From a virus, in the IMG/VR virus record IMGVR_UViG_3300044695_004828, positions 1 to 31,743 of that record: a DNA stretch of 31,743 bases; one strand, given 5' to 3'. Under the pieces are notes generated by a model. It saw only the letters and a list, made by a program, of their open reading frames with translations, was not told the origin of the DNA and searched no databases. The position numbers and the translations under genes are program-made. Numbering within the stretch: the stretch's first letter is position 1; every line of letters begins with the position of its first letter. Shown here piece by piece: positions 16,166 through 24,186 of the stretch.

Positions 16166-16555
16166 TCAGATCTCCCAAGTCTGGACGCGGAAGGCCCAGA
16201 TGATTTCATTGTCTGCTGAAGCGCTCTCACACGCCTGGAAGAAGGCGCGGTCGCCTGCTGCCGGGACAAGCTTGCCGCCCGTGGAGACCTTCAGGAGGTC
16301 ACCGACCGCACACGCGGCCCCTGCGGTCACCTGTACGAAGCGCCCGTTCTGAAGGCTCACCGGGCCGCCGGCGATGGCGTGCTGGGTGGAGTCAAAGGCG
16401 CGGGTGCTGCCGTCGGTCACGCCGAGCACGACCTGCACTGGATCTTCTGCCAGGCTCAAGGTAAACGCTGACCCGGCAATCCGCACGGCGCGATACGGGG
16501 ACAACACCTGCGCGGGGGCGCAGGTGAAGTTCGGGACGTATCCGGCGGTGCCCAC
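16166..16555 (-). CDS. Capsid surface/decoration-type protein (paralogue C)
   Basis: A 129-residue protein starting at GTG 16555, two bases after the polyprotein stop. Its N-terminus (MGTAGYVPNFT) and core (VVLGVTDGSTRAFDSTQHAIAGGP) match the first domain of the following 601-residue protein closely, and the 128-residue protein near the capsid gene more loosely. Like them it ends in an aromatic strand (IIWAFRVQTWE). It may be a second decoration protein or a free form of the domain displayed by its neighbour, allowing mixed occupancy of capsid sites (inference). Confidence 0.7.
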   Translation of the reverse strand: MGTAGYVPNFTCAPAQVLSPYRAVRIAGSAFTLSLAEDPVQVVLGVTDGSTRAFDSTQHAIAGGPVSLQNGRFVQVTAGAACAVGDLLKVSTGGKLVPAAGDRAFFQACESASADNEIIWAFRVQTWEI

Positions 16556-16556
16556 T

Positions 16557-18515
16557 TCAGAGCTCTCCCCGCCGCTTCATGTCGAGCGCGATGGCGACCG
16601 CCTGGTCCTGCGGCTTTCCCTCGGCGATGAGGGTGCGGATCTTGTCGCTGACGGCCTTGTCGGCCTTCTCCATGAGCTTCAGGCCGGCCTTGACGTCCTC
16701 GCGCTCGAGGTCGGAGGGCTTGGCGGCCGTGGCCTTCGCGCCGGGGCGGGAGGCGCGGGACTTCTTGATCCTCTCGCCAATGTCCATCAATCGCTCTCGC
16801 GTGCTGCTTCCGGCGCGGTTCAGGTCGGGATGAGCAGTAATCATCTTCGCTGCTTGATCGTAGAAATCTTGAGCGACCGCGTAATTCTTTCTAGCAACCG
16901 CCGTACCCGCATAGTCCAACAATCGCAGGAACGCTGCCATGACACTTGCGTCCGCAAACGTGGCCTTCGCGCCGGGGCGGGACCACACGCCTGCGGCTTT
17001 TGCGACTTCGGGCCAACTACGCGATTCCCAATGCTCGCTGTCGGACTCAAAGGTCTTTTCCATCTTGTCCGTGGCTTCCATCATCTCATCCACGGTTCGG
17101 AAATTTTGTGCAATCCAGGCACGCAGATGCGACTGCTCCTGCTGCGTCATCCGGCGCATCTTCGCCTTCGCGCCGGGGCGGGAGAACTCGGCGGCGCGCT
17201 CAAGGTTCTGCGTGAAGCCACGCAGCTCAGCTGCAGGCTTTCCCATGCGATCCCACGTGCGGACGGCAATCTGCGCCGCGCGACCTGCCTCAACGGCGAA
17301 GCGATTCGCGTCCTTGGTGTTGCCCTGCTTGAGCAGGCGATTAGACGCTTGGGTGTTGTCGTAGTAGTCGATCAGCGCCTTCTGCAGCGCATCGCGCTGC
17401 GCGCCGGCAGGCACGTCCGCGATGGCTTTCCCGACGATGGCGAGCGCGGCGCTCTTGTCCATCTTCGCCTTCGCGCCATGCGCGGCGAACTGTGCTGCCC
17501 AGACTCGCAATTCCTTCGGAACGAAGTGGGTCGTGAGCAGCGAGTCCGTCTTTGCGAGCAGCGCCTTCGCCCTCTTGCCATCGCCGGAACGCGCTGCCTT
17601 GAGGAGATTCTCAAAGAACGCGAAGTCCTTCTTCTGGCCGGAGGTCATTCGCTTCTGCTCACCAGCGTCGCGGTACTTGTTCGGCGTGAACAGGCGCGTC
17701 GACTCTTGGAACTTGGCGTACAGTCGCTCGAGTTCCGGGACGCCCGGTGCTGCCGCCATCTTCGCCTTCGCGCCGGGGCGGGAGGACTTGATCTTCTCCA
17801 TCGACCCGTCCTCATGCAGCCAGTACGGCGTGTTGTCGGGGTCGCTTGCAGAGATGCCGTGCCACTCAAGGTCGGCGAGATCCGTTATCCCCTGGGCCTT
17901 GAGCTGCTTGCGAAGCGCGCCAGCGGTAGTGCGCTTGCTGCCAAAGGCTGCCTTCGCGCCGGGGCGGGAGGACTTGAGCGTTTCCGCGTATCGCTTCAAT
18001 TGTTCGACGGAACCACGCTTGATGGTTTGCGGAGCGCGCCCTGGTTGAACTCGCATGAGCGAACCATTGCCAGTCGCGCCCTCAACAACGATAGCCCATT
18101 GCGTTCCGTTGATGGTTGCCGTCCATTGCTTGGACAGGTCGCCCCATCCTTCGGATGCGTCTAGCGTCCACCGCGCCATCTTCGCCTTCGCGCCGGGGCG
18201 GGAAGCTAGCAACTTCTTCTTCCGCTCAACCTCCCGCAGGTAGGATTCTAGTTCATCGCGCATCGCTCCAGGCGGCGTTTGGCGAAGCTTATTGTCGACC
18301 TGCAATGCCCTATCGCGGTAATGAATGAACGCGATGTACTTGCCCTGCTTGAACCGAGGCGCATCTGGCTCGTCTTGCCGCTTGGCCCGTTCATCGATGT
18401 ATCGGTCCTCTGAAAGCCACTTGGCCGGAAGTGCCATCTTCGCCTTCGCGCCGGGGTGCGCCGCCATGCCCAGCCGGGCAGCGATCTGCTTACGAGTGTT
18501 GCTCATGTCCCTCAT
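16557..18515 (-). CDS. Motif-punctuated modular head polyprotein of unknown function
   Basis: A 652-residue, largely helical, basic protein without membrane segments. A short motif, consensus (S/R)RPGAKAKM, occurs eight times, with GAKA near residues 22, 108, 186, 248, 347, 448, 515 and 592, separated by 62-101 residues. The segments between motifs do not resemble each other. The last ends KIRTLIAEGKPQDQAVAIALDMKRRGEL, similar to small basic phage proteins. It lies between the Mu F-like gene and the surface and protease genes, so it is probably a head protein. Possible roles for the motif are maturation-protease sites, capsid-targeting signals or recombination junctions. No family is recognised. 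AAGGAGG precedes the start; a second Met at residue 4 is also possible. Confidence 0.75.
   Translation of the reverse strand: MRDMSNTRKQIAARLGMAAHPGAKAKMALPAKWLSEDRYIDERAKRQDEPDAPRFKQGKYIAFIHYRDRALQVDNKLRQTPPGAMRDELESYLREVERKKKLLASRPGAKAKMARWTLDASEGWGDLSKQWTATINGTQWAIVVEGATGNGSLMRVQPGRAPQTIKRGSVEQLKRYAETLKSSRPGAKAAFGSKRTTAGALRKQLKAQGITDLADLEWHGISASDPDNTPYWLHEDGSMEKIKSSRPGAKAKMAAAPGVPELERLYAKFQESTRLFTPNKYRDAGEQKRMTSGQKKDFAFFENLLKAARSGDGKRAKALLAKTDSLLTTHFVPKELRVWAAQFAAHGAKAKMDKSAALAIVGKAIADVPAGAQRDALQKALIDYYDNTQASNRLLKQGNTKDANRFAVEAGRAAQIAVRTWDRMGKPAAELRGFTQNLERAAEFSRPGAKAKMRRMTQQEQSHLRAWIAQNFRTVDEMMEATDKMEKTFESDSEHWESRSWPEVAKAAGVWSRPGAKATFADASVMAAFLRLLDYAGTAVARKNYAVAQDFYDQAAKMITAHPDLNRAGSSTRERLMDIGERIKKSRASRPGAKATAAKPSDLEREDVKAGLKLMEKADKAVSDKIRTLIAEGKPQDQAVAIALDMKRRGEL
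16732..18462 (-). repeat. Dispersed in-frame 20-bp repeat, eight copies
   Basis: On the plus strand the 20-mer gccttcgcgccggggcggga is exact at 16732, 16963, 17164, 17764, 17950 and 18184, and diverged at 17467 and 18442. It encodes the RPGAKA motif in reverse. Distances between exact copies (231, 201, 600, 186, 234) are all multiples of three, while the intervening DNA differs in sequence and base composition. Conservation at the nucleotide level exceeds what the peptide requires, which suggests recent spread or ongoing recombination at the repeat. Confidence 0.9.
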
Positions 18516-18536
18516 CGTAGCGTTCCTCCTTGTAGT

Positions 18537-19616
18537 TCACGCATTCACGAAGCCCGGATCGGGGATCTCGCCGCGGTCCACGACCGTCTGGCGTGCACCG
18601 TTGTGGCGCTTGATCGCCGCGTAGTCCAACGTCCCGTTCGGGCGCGTCCATCCCTTGTCCAACGCCATCGCCGCCGGCACAGGGATCAACGCACATCGGC
18701 AATTGAATCCGCAGGGCGGCGTCAGGCCCATGCGGTCGAAATCCTCGATGGTGCCCACGTAGCCGTCCATCGCCCGGTGCGCCGGCCGCGTGCGGGGGTC
18801 CTTGGTCGCGCTGTATTGCACCAGCGGCACGAACGCCTGGACGCGCTCGTCGCGCAGGACCTCGGCCGCGCCCTCCGTGGTCGCCCGGTTCGTGTTGGTC
18901 CGCAGGACGGTCTCAAGGCGCGCCGTGGAGAGCTCCGTGCCCGTCAGGGCCTGCGTGGTCGTCACGAAGTCCCCGAGGTTCATGGACCGGATGAGCTTGC
19001 CCACCGTGCTCTTGCCGGGGCGCTCCTCAATCACCCGCGCCACCAGCTCTTGCGTCTGGCGGGTCTGCTCGGGGGTCATGGCCGTCACGAAGAACGTGTC
19101 GTTTGTGATCCGCTTGACGGTGGTGATCCCCCCCTCCTGCGGGCGGCTCAAGACCCCGCGCAGGAGGCCGTCAAGGATGGGGCTGCGCTTGCGGAGGTCT
19201 ACGAGGGCGTTCTGGCGCTCGTGGTCGCCGACCTCGCCGGCGCTTGCCCGTGCCGCCTTGACGAGGAGCTCCCAATCCTTGCGGGAGATCGGGACGCGCC
19301 GGCGGAACCACCCGGCGATGGGCTTCATCCACTTGGACCCGAACTCGGTCAGGACGGGCAGTGCGGCGAACTCCACGACGTCGCCGTCTTCGAGCATCCC
19401 CTCCACGGCCTCGTCGGGGACCTTGGCGCGGTCAATGGTGCCTCGAGCGCCTGCGAGCCAGGACGCCATGAGCAGGGCGGCCGTGACCTCGGCGAAGGCC
19501 TCCCATGCCTCGGCGTCGGGCTCCCCGCGCACCTGGGCGGCGAGGGCGCGGCGGTAGGTGGCCTGCGCCTCCTTGAGGGCACGCCGGAGGTGCTTGTCGA
19601 GGGTGTCGCGGGTCAT
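18537..19616 (-). CDS. Mu F-like head morphogenesis protein
   Basis: A 359-residue protein whose ATG overlaps the portal stop as ATGA. The C-terminal half has the Mu F-type (PF04233) pattern: RTNTNRATTEGAAEVL, then QYSATKDPRTRPAHRAMDG, then GLTPPCGFNCRCALIPV with paired cysteines. The N-terminal half is helical. These proteins associate with the portal and are minor head components needed for assembly, sometimes ejected with the DNA. Order portal, F-like, further head genes matches Mu-like modules. The next gene, the polyprotein, starts 21 bp downstream. Confidence 0.85.
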   Translation of the reverse strand: MTRDTLDKHLRRALKEAQATYRRALAAQVRGEPDAEAWEAFAEVTAALLMASWLAGARGTIDRAKVPDEAVEGMLEDGDVVEFAALPVLTEFGSKWMKPIAGWFRRRVPISRKDWELLVKAARASAGEVGDHERQNALVDLRKRSPILDGLLRGVLSRPQEGGITTVKRITNDTFFVTAMTPEQTRQTQELVARVIEERPGKSTVGKLIRSMNLGDFVTTTQALTGTELSTARLETVLRTNTNRATTEGAAEVLRDERVQAFVPLVQYSATKDPRTRPAHRAMDGYVGTIEDFDRMGLTPPCGFNCRCALIPVPAAMALDKGWTRPNGTLDYAAIKRHNGARQTVVDRGEIPDPGFVNA

Positions 19617-21097
19617 CGCTTGCGCTTGCGGACGGCAGCGACCTTCGGGGCCTCGGGCGCGGGCTCCTCGCCCTCATCCGGCTCGTTGCCCTTGCCGAGG
19701 AGCGCCGCGAGGGGGTTGTCTGACGCGCCTGCGCCTTGGCCGCCGCCAAGGATGGCCTCGCCGTCCTCGGGCTCGGACAGGCCGAGCAGGTCGCGGACCT
19801 CGCGCTCGCTCACGCGGCCGCCGAGCTGCACGAAGGCCTGGATGGCCTCCATGCGCTCCTTGGCGTTGGGGCGCTCGGGGGCGAACTCAAAGCGGATGCC
19901 GCGGGCTTCCTCCTCGCTCGCGCCGAGCATGGTGGCGATGACCCGGACGAGGTCGGAGTTCACGCTCTCGGCAAGCGCGTCTGCGTGATAGCGGATGACG
20001 CGGGAGAGGGTGTCGGCGTGCAGGTCGGCGACGCCTGACCCCATGCCCGTGCCGCCGGCCTCGCTCGAGAGGCTCTGCCCGAGGATGGCCTCCTTGAGCT
20101 TGGACGAAAGCCAGTTCACGAGCTCCATGAAGATCTGGGCCCGGCCGGCGTTGGCGTCCTTGATGTCGATGTCGTACATCGACTCGTTCGGCCCGATCCT
20201 CGGCAGCACGACCGAGTTGTCGTTCACGAGGTTCTGGAGGATCGTGAGCATCTCGCTCTTGGCGGCGTCGTTGCCGGCGGGGTAGTACCCGACCCGGATG
20301 CCGAGGGCGTAGCGCTCGATGTAGGCGGCGGCGTTCTGCAGGACCTCCTGCTTGAGCAGCCAGATGTACCAGCAGACGTCACGCGCCCCGACGCCGCGGT
20401 AGACGGCCTCGCTCGTGTTGGGGTCGATGAAGCTCGGGGCCGTGGTGAAGACCCGGTGCAGGACGATGGCCCGGCGCTCGTTCTCTTCGAAGAGGTGGAC
20501 GAGAGAGTCGAAGCCGAGGTCGGTGACCGAGGGCTCGTTGATGTACGCGCTGCCGACGCGCATGGCGAGGTTGCCGTACTGGTCAAATGCCAGGCTGTCG
20601 GAGGCGAACGGGAACCACTCCTTGATGCGGACGCCGAGGATGGGGTCGCGGTCGTAGACGAGGTTGGCCGCGCTGCAGCCGTACCAGACGGCCTCGTGCA
20701 GGGCGCGGAAGAGGTCGCTACGGCGCGGGATGGCGTCGATGATGGCGCTGACGCGCTGGGCGAGCTTGACGAGGCGGGGGTTCTCGTCGTCGGTGGGCAC
20801 GACGGCCCACTCGAGGCCGGCGAGCGTGACGAGGAGGGAGCGCAGGACGCCTTCGATGTCGGCGTCGGCCCGCATCATGGCCGAGTAGTTGGGGTCAAGC
20901 CTGTAGGCGAGGCTCGAGTTCCGCAGCATCAGGGACGCGGTGCGGAAGAAGGTGCGCTGCACCTCGACGGGGAGCGCGAGCGGCCCGGTGGGTCCGCGGT
21001 CCTTCGGCGCGGGCAGGGGCTTGCGCGGCCGCTTGGCAGGCGGCAGTCCTGCGCCTGGGACGGTGTTCGGCATCATCGGATTGCTATGGTCGGCCAC
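19613..21097 (-). CDS. Portal protein, DUF935 / Mu gp29-like
   Basis: A 494-residue protein starting at GTG 21097. It matches the DUF935 portal layout: an N-terminal segment with RADADIEGVLRSLLVTLAGLEW, a middle with REWF-like IKEWFPFASDSLAFD, then AAYIERYALGIRVGYYPAG, a segment VVLPRIGPNESMYDID, and LKEAILGQSLSSEAGGTG near residue 345, typical of the family. The acidic, Gly-rich C-terminus ends in a basic KVAAVRKRKR tail. Portals form the dodecameric DNA entry channel and bind terminase; the terminase large-subunit gene is directly upstream. Confidence 0.87.
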   Translation of the reverse strand: MADHSNPMMPNTVPGAGLPPAKRPRKPLPAPKDRGPTGPLALPVEVQRTFFRTASLMLRNSSLAYRLDPNYSAMMRADADIEGVLRSLLVTLAGLEWAVVPTDDENPRLVKLAQRVSAIIDAIPRRSDLFRALHEAVWYGCSAANLVYDRDPILGVRIKEWFPFASDSLAFDQYGNLAMRVGSAYINEPSVTDLGFDSLVHLFEENERRAIVLHRVFTTAPSFIDPNTSEAVYRGVGARDVCWYIWLLKQEVLQNAAAYIERYALGIRVGYYPAGNDAAKSEMLTILQNLVNDNSVVLPRIGPNESMYDIDIKDANAGRAQIFMELVNWLSSKLKEAILGQSLSSEAGGTGMGSGVADLHADTLSRVIRYHADALAESVNSDLVRVIATMLGASEEEARGIRFEFAPERPNAKERMEAIQAFVQLGGRVSEREVRDLLGLSEPEDGEAILGGGQGAGASDNPLAALLGKGNEPDEGEEPAPEAPKVAAVRKRKR

Positions 21098-21115
21098 GGC
21101 ATCAGTCTAACGCGC

Positions 21116-22555
21116 TCACCCGAAGATACGCCTACGCATCGGTCGGTTGTCGAAGAGGCGGGGCGGGCTGGCGTTGACGGTCACGGCTCCGCCGGCGACG
21201 GAGACCGTCCCGCGTGCGGCGGCCTCGCAGAGGTCCACGATGCAGTCGACCGTATCGTCGTGGCTGCCTGCCGGGAAGGCGAGCATCTCGTCAAGGACGG
21301 GTCGGAAGGCGTGCTCGACCTGCCCGTCGGCGGCCTGCGGGAACAGGAGCTTGCCCTGCTCCACGAAGGGCTGCGCGCTCGCGGCGCGCAAGTGCTTGTC
21401 GGCGGTGCGCTCGACGGCGACCACGGGCTGGCGGCAGGAGGCTCGGAACTGGTCGAAGACGCCCTTCTGCGGCCCGTTGGCCTCGGCGAGGACCATCTGC
21501 GCGCCTCGGCGCTCGACGAGCTCACGGGCGAATCGGGCGAACTCGGGGAAGGATTCGCGCACGCGCAGGATGTCCGTCAGGTGCAGGTTGCGGGCGTGGT
21601 CGACCTGCCCGACGATGCAGACCGACCAGTCGGGGTCGTCGCGGTCCTGGCGCTTGCGGCCGTAGCCCCAGTCGATGGCGGCGACGGTTCGGGAGCCGTT
21701 GGGCAGTTCCTTCCAGTACCGGACCCATTCGGGGCGGAAGACGAGGAGGTCCGAGGAGAGGGGGACGAGCTCGTAGGCGCGAGCGTAGGCCATGGGGCCG
21801 ATCTCGCGGCGCTTGGCCTCGAGGATGGCCGGGGTGAAGATGTCGGGCCACGGGCTGTCGGTGCCGCGGCACGGCCGGCGCAGGAGGGTGCGGGGCTCCT
21901 TGCGCCATTCGGCGGTGATGTCGTCCGTGTGGAAGGGGGTGGCCGTGCGCCAGATGCGCGTGGGGTGAGTGGCCGACGGGTCGAGCATCGGGAGCCAGAT
22001 GTTGGCGACGGCCTCCTTGACCTGCTGACGCAAGGCGGGCTGCAGCACGGCGTTGCGGAGGTCGCAGATGTCGTCAAGCCAGATGACGTCGGCGCGGCCG
22101 CCCGTGCGCCCGAAGATCCCCGAGGCCTGCACGGAGGGGTCGCGGCGGGCGGTGACGCCTGGGGCGACCACGCTCCACGCCATCACGGTGTCCTCGCCGG
22201 GCTTGAGGGTTACGTGGGGGAAGACGGCCCGGTAGACGGGGCTGCGGATGATGTCGCGCAGGAAGCGGCTGGTGGCGGCGGCCCCGTCGTCGTTGGAGCC
22301 GACGAGCTTGAAGCGGGTGGAGGGGCGGTTGCCGATCCACCATGCGGCGAGGTAGGTGAGGGTGGAGGTCTTGCCGTGGCCGCGGGGGAGCTCTGCGTAC
22401 CAGGAGTGGTGGTCGAGGGCGTGGGCGAGCAGCTCGCGCTGGAGGTCCGATACGGGCCGGCCGAGCAGGAGGGCGATGAAGGCGGCGGGGTTCTCGCGTG
22501 CGGCCTCGAGGGCCTGCGCGGGGCTTACCGCTTTCGGCGCGGCTTTGCGGGGCAC
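21116..22555 (-). CDS. terL: Terminase large subunit
   Basis: A 479-residue DNA-packaging motor starting at GTG 22555 and overlapping the small-subunit gene by 31 bp. The ATPase domain shows Walker A LPRGHGKT (residues 56-63) and Walker B VIWLDD (157-162). The C-terminal nuclease shows the acidic residues expected of an RNase H-like fold: AIDWG (Asp295), LAEAN (Glu358) and HDDTVD (Asp433/434). The length is normal for the family. It cuts concatemeric DNA and drives it through the portal encoded next. All key catalytic residues appear present. Confidence 0.93.
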   Translation of the reverse strand: MPRKAAPKAVSPAQALEAARENPAAFIALLLGRPVSDLQRELLAHALDHHSWYAELPRGHGKTSTLTYLAAWWIGNRPSTRFKLVGSNDDGAAATSRFLRDIIRSPVYRAVFPHVTLKPGEDTVMAWSVVAPGVTARRDPSVQASGIFGRTGGRADVIWLDDICDLRNAVLQPALRQQVKEAVANIWLPMLDPSATHPTRIWRTATPFHTDDITAEWRKEPRTLLRRPCRGTDSPWPDIFTPAILEAKRREIGPMAYARAYELVPLSSDLLVFRPEWVRYWKELPNGSRTVAAIDWGYGRKRQDRDDPDWSVCIVGQVDHARNLHLTDILRVRESFPEFARFARELVERRGAQMVLAEANGPQKGVFDQFRASCRQPVVAVERTADKHLRAASAQPFVEQGKLLFPQAADGQVEHAFRPVLDEMLAFPAGSHDDTVDCIVDLCEAAARGTVSVAGGAVTVNASPPRLFDNRPMRRRIFG

Positions 22556-22935
22556 GGCGGGGCCTTGGGGGCGAGGGCGGCGGCGACGGCCTGCAGCGCC
22601 CCGTCGGGGATGTCTTGGACGATCTGGATGCGGTCGGTGGCCGATCCCTCGTCAAGGCGCATGATGCGGTCAAGGTTGACGGCGGCTTCGCAGTCGTGCT
22701 TGCGGAGGGTGGCGAGGAGTTCGGTGGCGCGGATGCGGTCGCGGGGGCTGGCGTTGGGGTCCGAGGCGATGGCCATGATCTCGCGGGGCAAGGCTGCGGC
22801 CGCCTCTGGCGGGATCTGCCACCCGTTGTAGGCGGCCTCCTCGAGGATGCGGAGGTGCTGGCGATTCTCTCGCCGGATTCTGCCGACAAACTCCCCCCTA
22901 GTCCCCCCATCCGGCGGGAGATTCTGGTCGGTCAT
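22525..22935 (-). CDS. terS: Terminase small subunit candidate
   Basis: A 136-residue protein with a strong ribosome-binding site (AGGAGGG) and an ATG at 22935, directly before and overlapping the large subunit gene. The N-terminus (GEFVGRIRRENRQHLRILEEAAYNG) is helical and basic, the centre contains SPRDRIRATELLATLRKHD, and the C-terminus is an Ala/Pro/Arg tail (PAKPRRKR). Small subunits recognise packaging sites and are poorly conserved. Here the call rests on size, charge, helical character and position. Confidence 0.7.
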   Translation of the reverse strand: MTDQNLPPDGGTRGEFVGRIRRENRQHLRILEEAAYNGWQIPPEAAAALPREIMAIASDPNASPRDRIRATELLATLRKHDCEAAVNLDRIMRLDEGSATDRIQIVQDIPDGALQAVAAALAPKAPPCPAKPRRKR

Positions 22936-22956
22936 TGTGTGCCCTCCTGCATGATC

Positions 22957-23202
22957 TTACGGGATGCGCTCGAGGGCAAGTCGGAATCCTGCGGCCTCGG
23001 CGATCTTGAGCACGGAGTCGAACGTGGCAATCCGCCGGCCGATGCGGGTGCCTGGGGTGCCGAGCAGGCATCGCACGGTATGGGCGCGCAGGATGCCGTC
23101 GGCCTCCATCTGGCGGGCAAGGCCCGAGCGCGTGCCGCCGGCGGCGGCCACGGCCTGCGTGATCGCCGCCTTGAAGTCGTCGTAGTCGCGGATCGCTGTC
23201 AT
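22957..23202 (-). CDS. Small helix-turn-helix-like protein
   Basis: An 81-residue protein beginning MTAIRDYDDFKAAI; an in-frame ATG at 23214 would add four residues, and neither start has a good ribosome-binding site. The helical sequence TRSGLARQMEADGILRAHTVRCLLGTP followed by SVLKIAEAAGFRLAL resembles an XRE-type DNA-binding domain of the sort seen in small regulators and antitoxins. It lies directly before the packaging genes and after the hairpin-rich region, so a role in regulating late genes is plausible. No toxin partner is visible. Confidence 0.6.
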   Translation of the reverse strand: MTAIRDYDDFKAAITQAVAAAGGTRSGLARQMEADGILRAHTVRCLLGTPGTRIGRRIATFDSVLKIAEAAGFRLALERIP

Positions 23203-23234
23203 ACCCGCGAGCATAGCAGGATGTGCGTTCGGCG

Positions 23235-23534
23235 TCACTCGGTGTCGCTGACCCAGGGGTCGGGTTCTGCGCCCATGTCGATGGCGGTGGCTGCCCAACA
23301 GATGCGGGGGGTGCCGGGGCCGTAGTCCTGGGCTTCGATGTGGTCGGCGACGAAGTGGCGGGCGGCGCTCGGTCCGAATCCGTCGCGGTCGCGCAGGCGG
23401 GCGGCGATCATGTCTGCCGAGTAGATGGCGACGGGGACGCCCTTCTCGTTGGCTCTCGGGAACGAAATCCCGAGGAGGCAGTCGTCGTACCCCTTCAGGA
23501 GGATGGGGCCGCGTGGCCTGCGGCGACGGCTCAT
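23235..23534 (-). CDS. Conserved phage protein of unknown function
   Basis: A 99-residue protein starting with a basic patch (MSRRRRPRG) at ATG 23534. The body LLKGYDDCLLGISF, then VAIYSADMIAARLRDRDG, then ARHFVADHIEAQDYGPGTPRICW follows a pattern I have seen in many small phage proteins (a D-rich start, a YDxxxII helix, then GPGTP near the C-terminus), but no function is known to me. It is the first gene of the leftward packaging/head cluster and lies 32 bp upstream of the helix-turn-helix gene. Confidence 0.7.
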   Translation of the reverse strand: MSRRRRPRGPILLKGYDDCLLGISFPRANEKGVPVAIYSADMIAARLRDRDGFGPSAARHFVADHIEAQDYGPGTPRICWAATAIDMGAEPDPWVSDTE

Positions 23535-23968
23535 GCGGTCAGTCTACCGCCGTGCCTGTGATGATCGAAGATCTTGGGTACGACGCCGCTCGCTTCGCTC
23601 CGCCGAGCTTCGCCTATGGCTCCGCTCCGCTCCACTCGCGGCGTCTTGGGGACGGTTTCGGTCGGCGTGAGGTCATTCCAATCCCTCCCTCGCTCCGCTC
23701 GGGACCCTGCGCCGGCTGCGCCGGCCCCGGAGGGCTGTATGCAGTTCGCATGGTGAGCGCAGAGGGAGGGACCCCCCGTAGGAGGTCCGAATACGAGCCC
23801 GCACGGAGCCGCGCTTTCAGTCGAGCCACGAGTTTCACCATTTCGCTAGAGGACGGCTAGCCGCTGCCCTCGTGGGGGAGCGCGCCCTTGCGGGCGGCGC
23901 AGGGTAGGGTCACCTCCTGCGTCTACATCCATGCCCCCCTACCGCGCCGGGGGCGTCTTGCGGCATTC

Positions 23969-23996
23969 TTGACCCTGGGGCCAGCTTCGCTAGAAT
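23969..23996 (+). promoter_or_regulatory. Sigma70-like promoter within the intergenic region
   Basis: TTGACC (23969-23974), a 16-bp spacer and TAGAAT (23991-23996) match the bacterial consensus at 5 of 6 positions each. It points rightward although the nearest genes on both sides run leftward, so its product would be a non-coding or antisense RNA. An intrinsic-terminator-like hairpin lies about 65-95 bp downstream of the expected start. Confidence 0.5.
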
Positions 23997-24002
23997 GCAA
24001 GC

Positions 24003-24097
24003 GGTTCTGATCTCTGGCTCACAGCGTACCGACCTCGGTCGGGGGCTGCAAGCGAAATCTGCAGGCGAGCGCGATCTTGGTCGCGCTCGTTCTGTTT
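24003..24097 (+). ncRNA. Candidate small RNA of about 95 nt
   Basis: A transcript starting about 7 bp after the TAGAAT box would run to the terminator-like hairpin ending at 24097. It contains CCGAC-CTCG-GTCGG (near 24029-24042), CTGCA...TGCAG (24046-24064) and the terminal stem. There is no open frame with a ribosome-binding site inside. The call depends on both the promoter and terminator being real; the family is unknown. Confidence 0.35.
24066..24097 (+). terminator. Intrinsic-terminator-like hairpin
   Basis: CGAGCGCGA (24066-24074) pairs perfectly with TCGCGCTCG (24081-24089) around the loop TCTTGG, followed by TTCTGTTT (24090-24097). A 9-bp G-C-rich stem followed by a T-rich tract is the form of a rho-independent terminator for rightward transcription. 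Confidence 0.6.
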
Positions 24098-24161
24098 CCG
24101 CCCCGTCGGGGTACGATGGGCCTGCCGGCCGCTGCGACCTTCGGCTTGCAACCGCCGTGCC

Positions 24162-24186
24162 GTCCGGGTAGCATGGCTGCCCGGAC
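24162..24186. repeat. Inverted repeat GTCCGGG...CCCGGAC
   Basis: Seven perfect base pairs enclose TAGCATGGCTG, whose AGC and GCT can also pair across a T-G wobble, giving an 11-bp hairpin. On the plus strand it is followed by GTATCTCTCTG, moderately pyrimidine-rich. Role unknown. Confidence 0.5.

Noticed and set aside
16732-18462. Evenly repeated 20-mers considered as a CRISPR array
   Set aside because: Spacings of 186-303 bp are far too long, all keep one reading frame, and the repeats encode part of a continuous protein.
20456-22831. Plus-strand open frame of 791 codons opposite portal and terminase
   Set aside because: Low-complexity Gly/Val/Asp-rich translation, antisense to genes with intact catalytic motifs.
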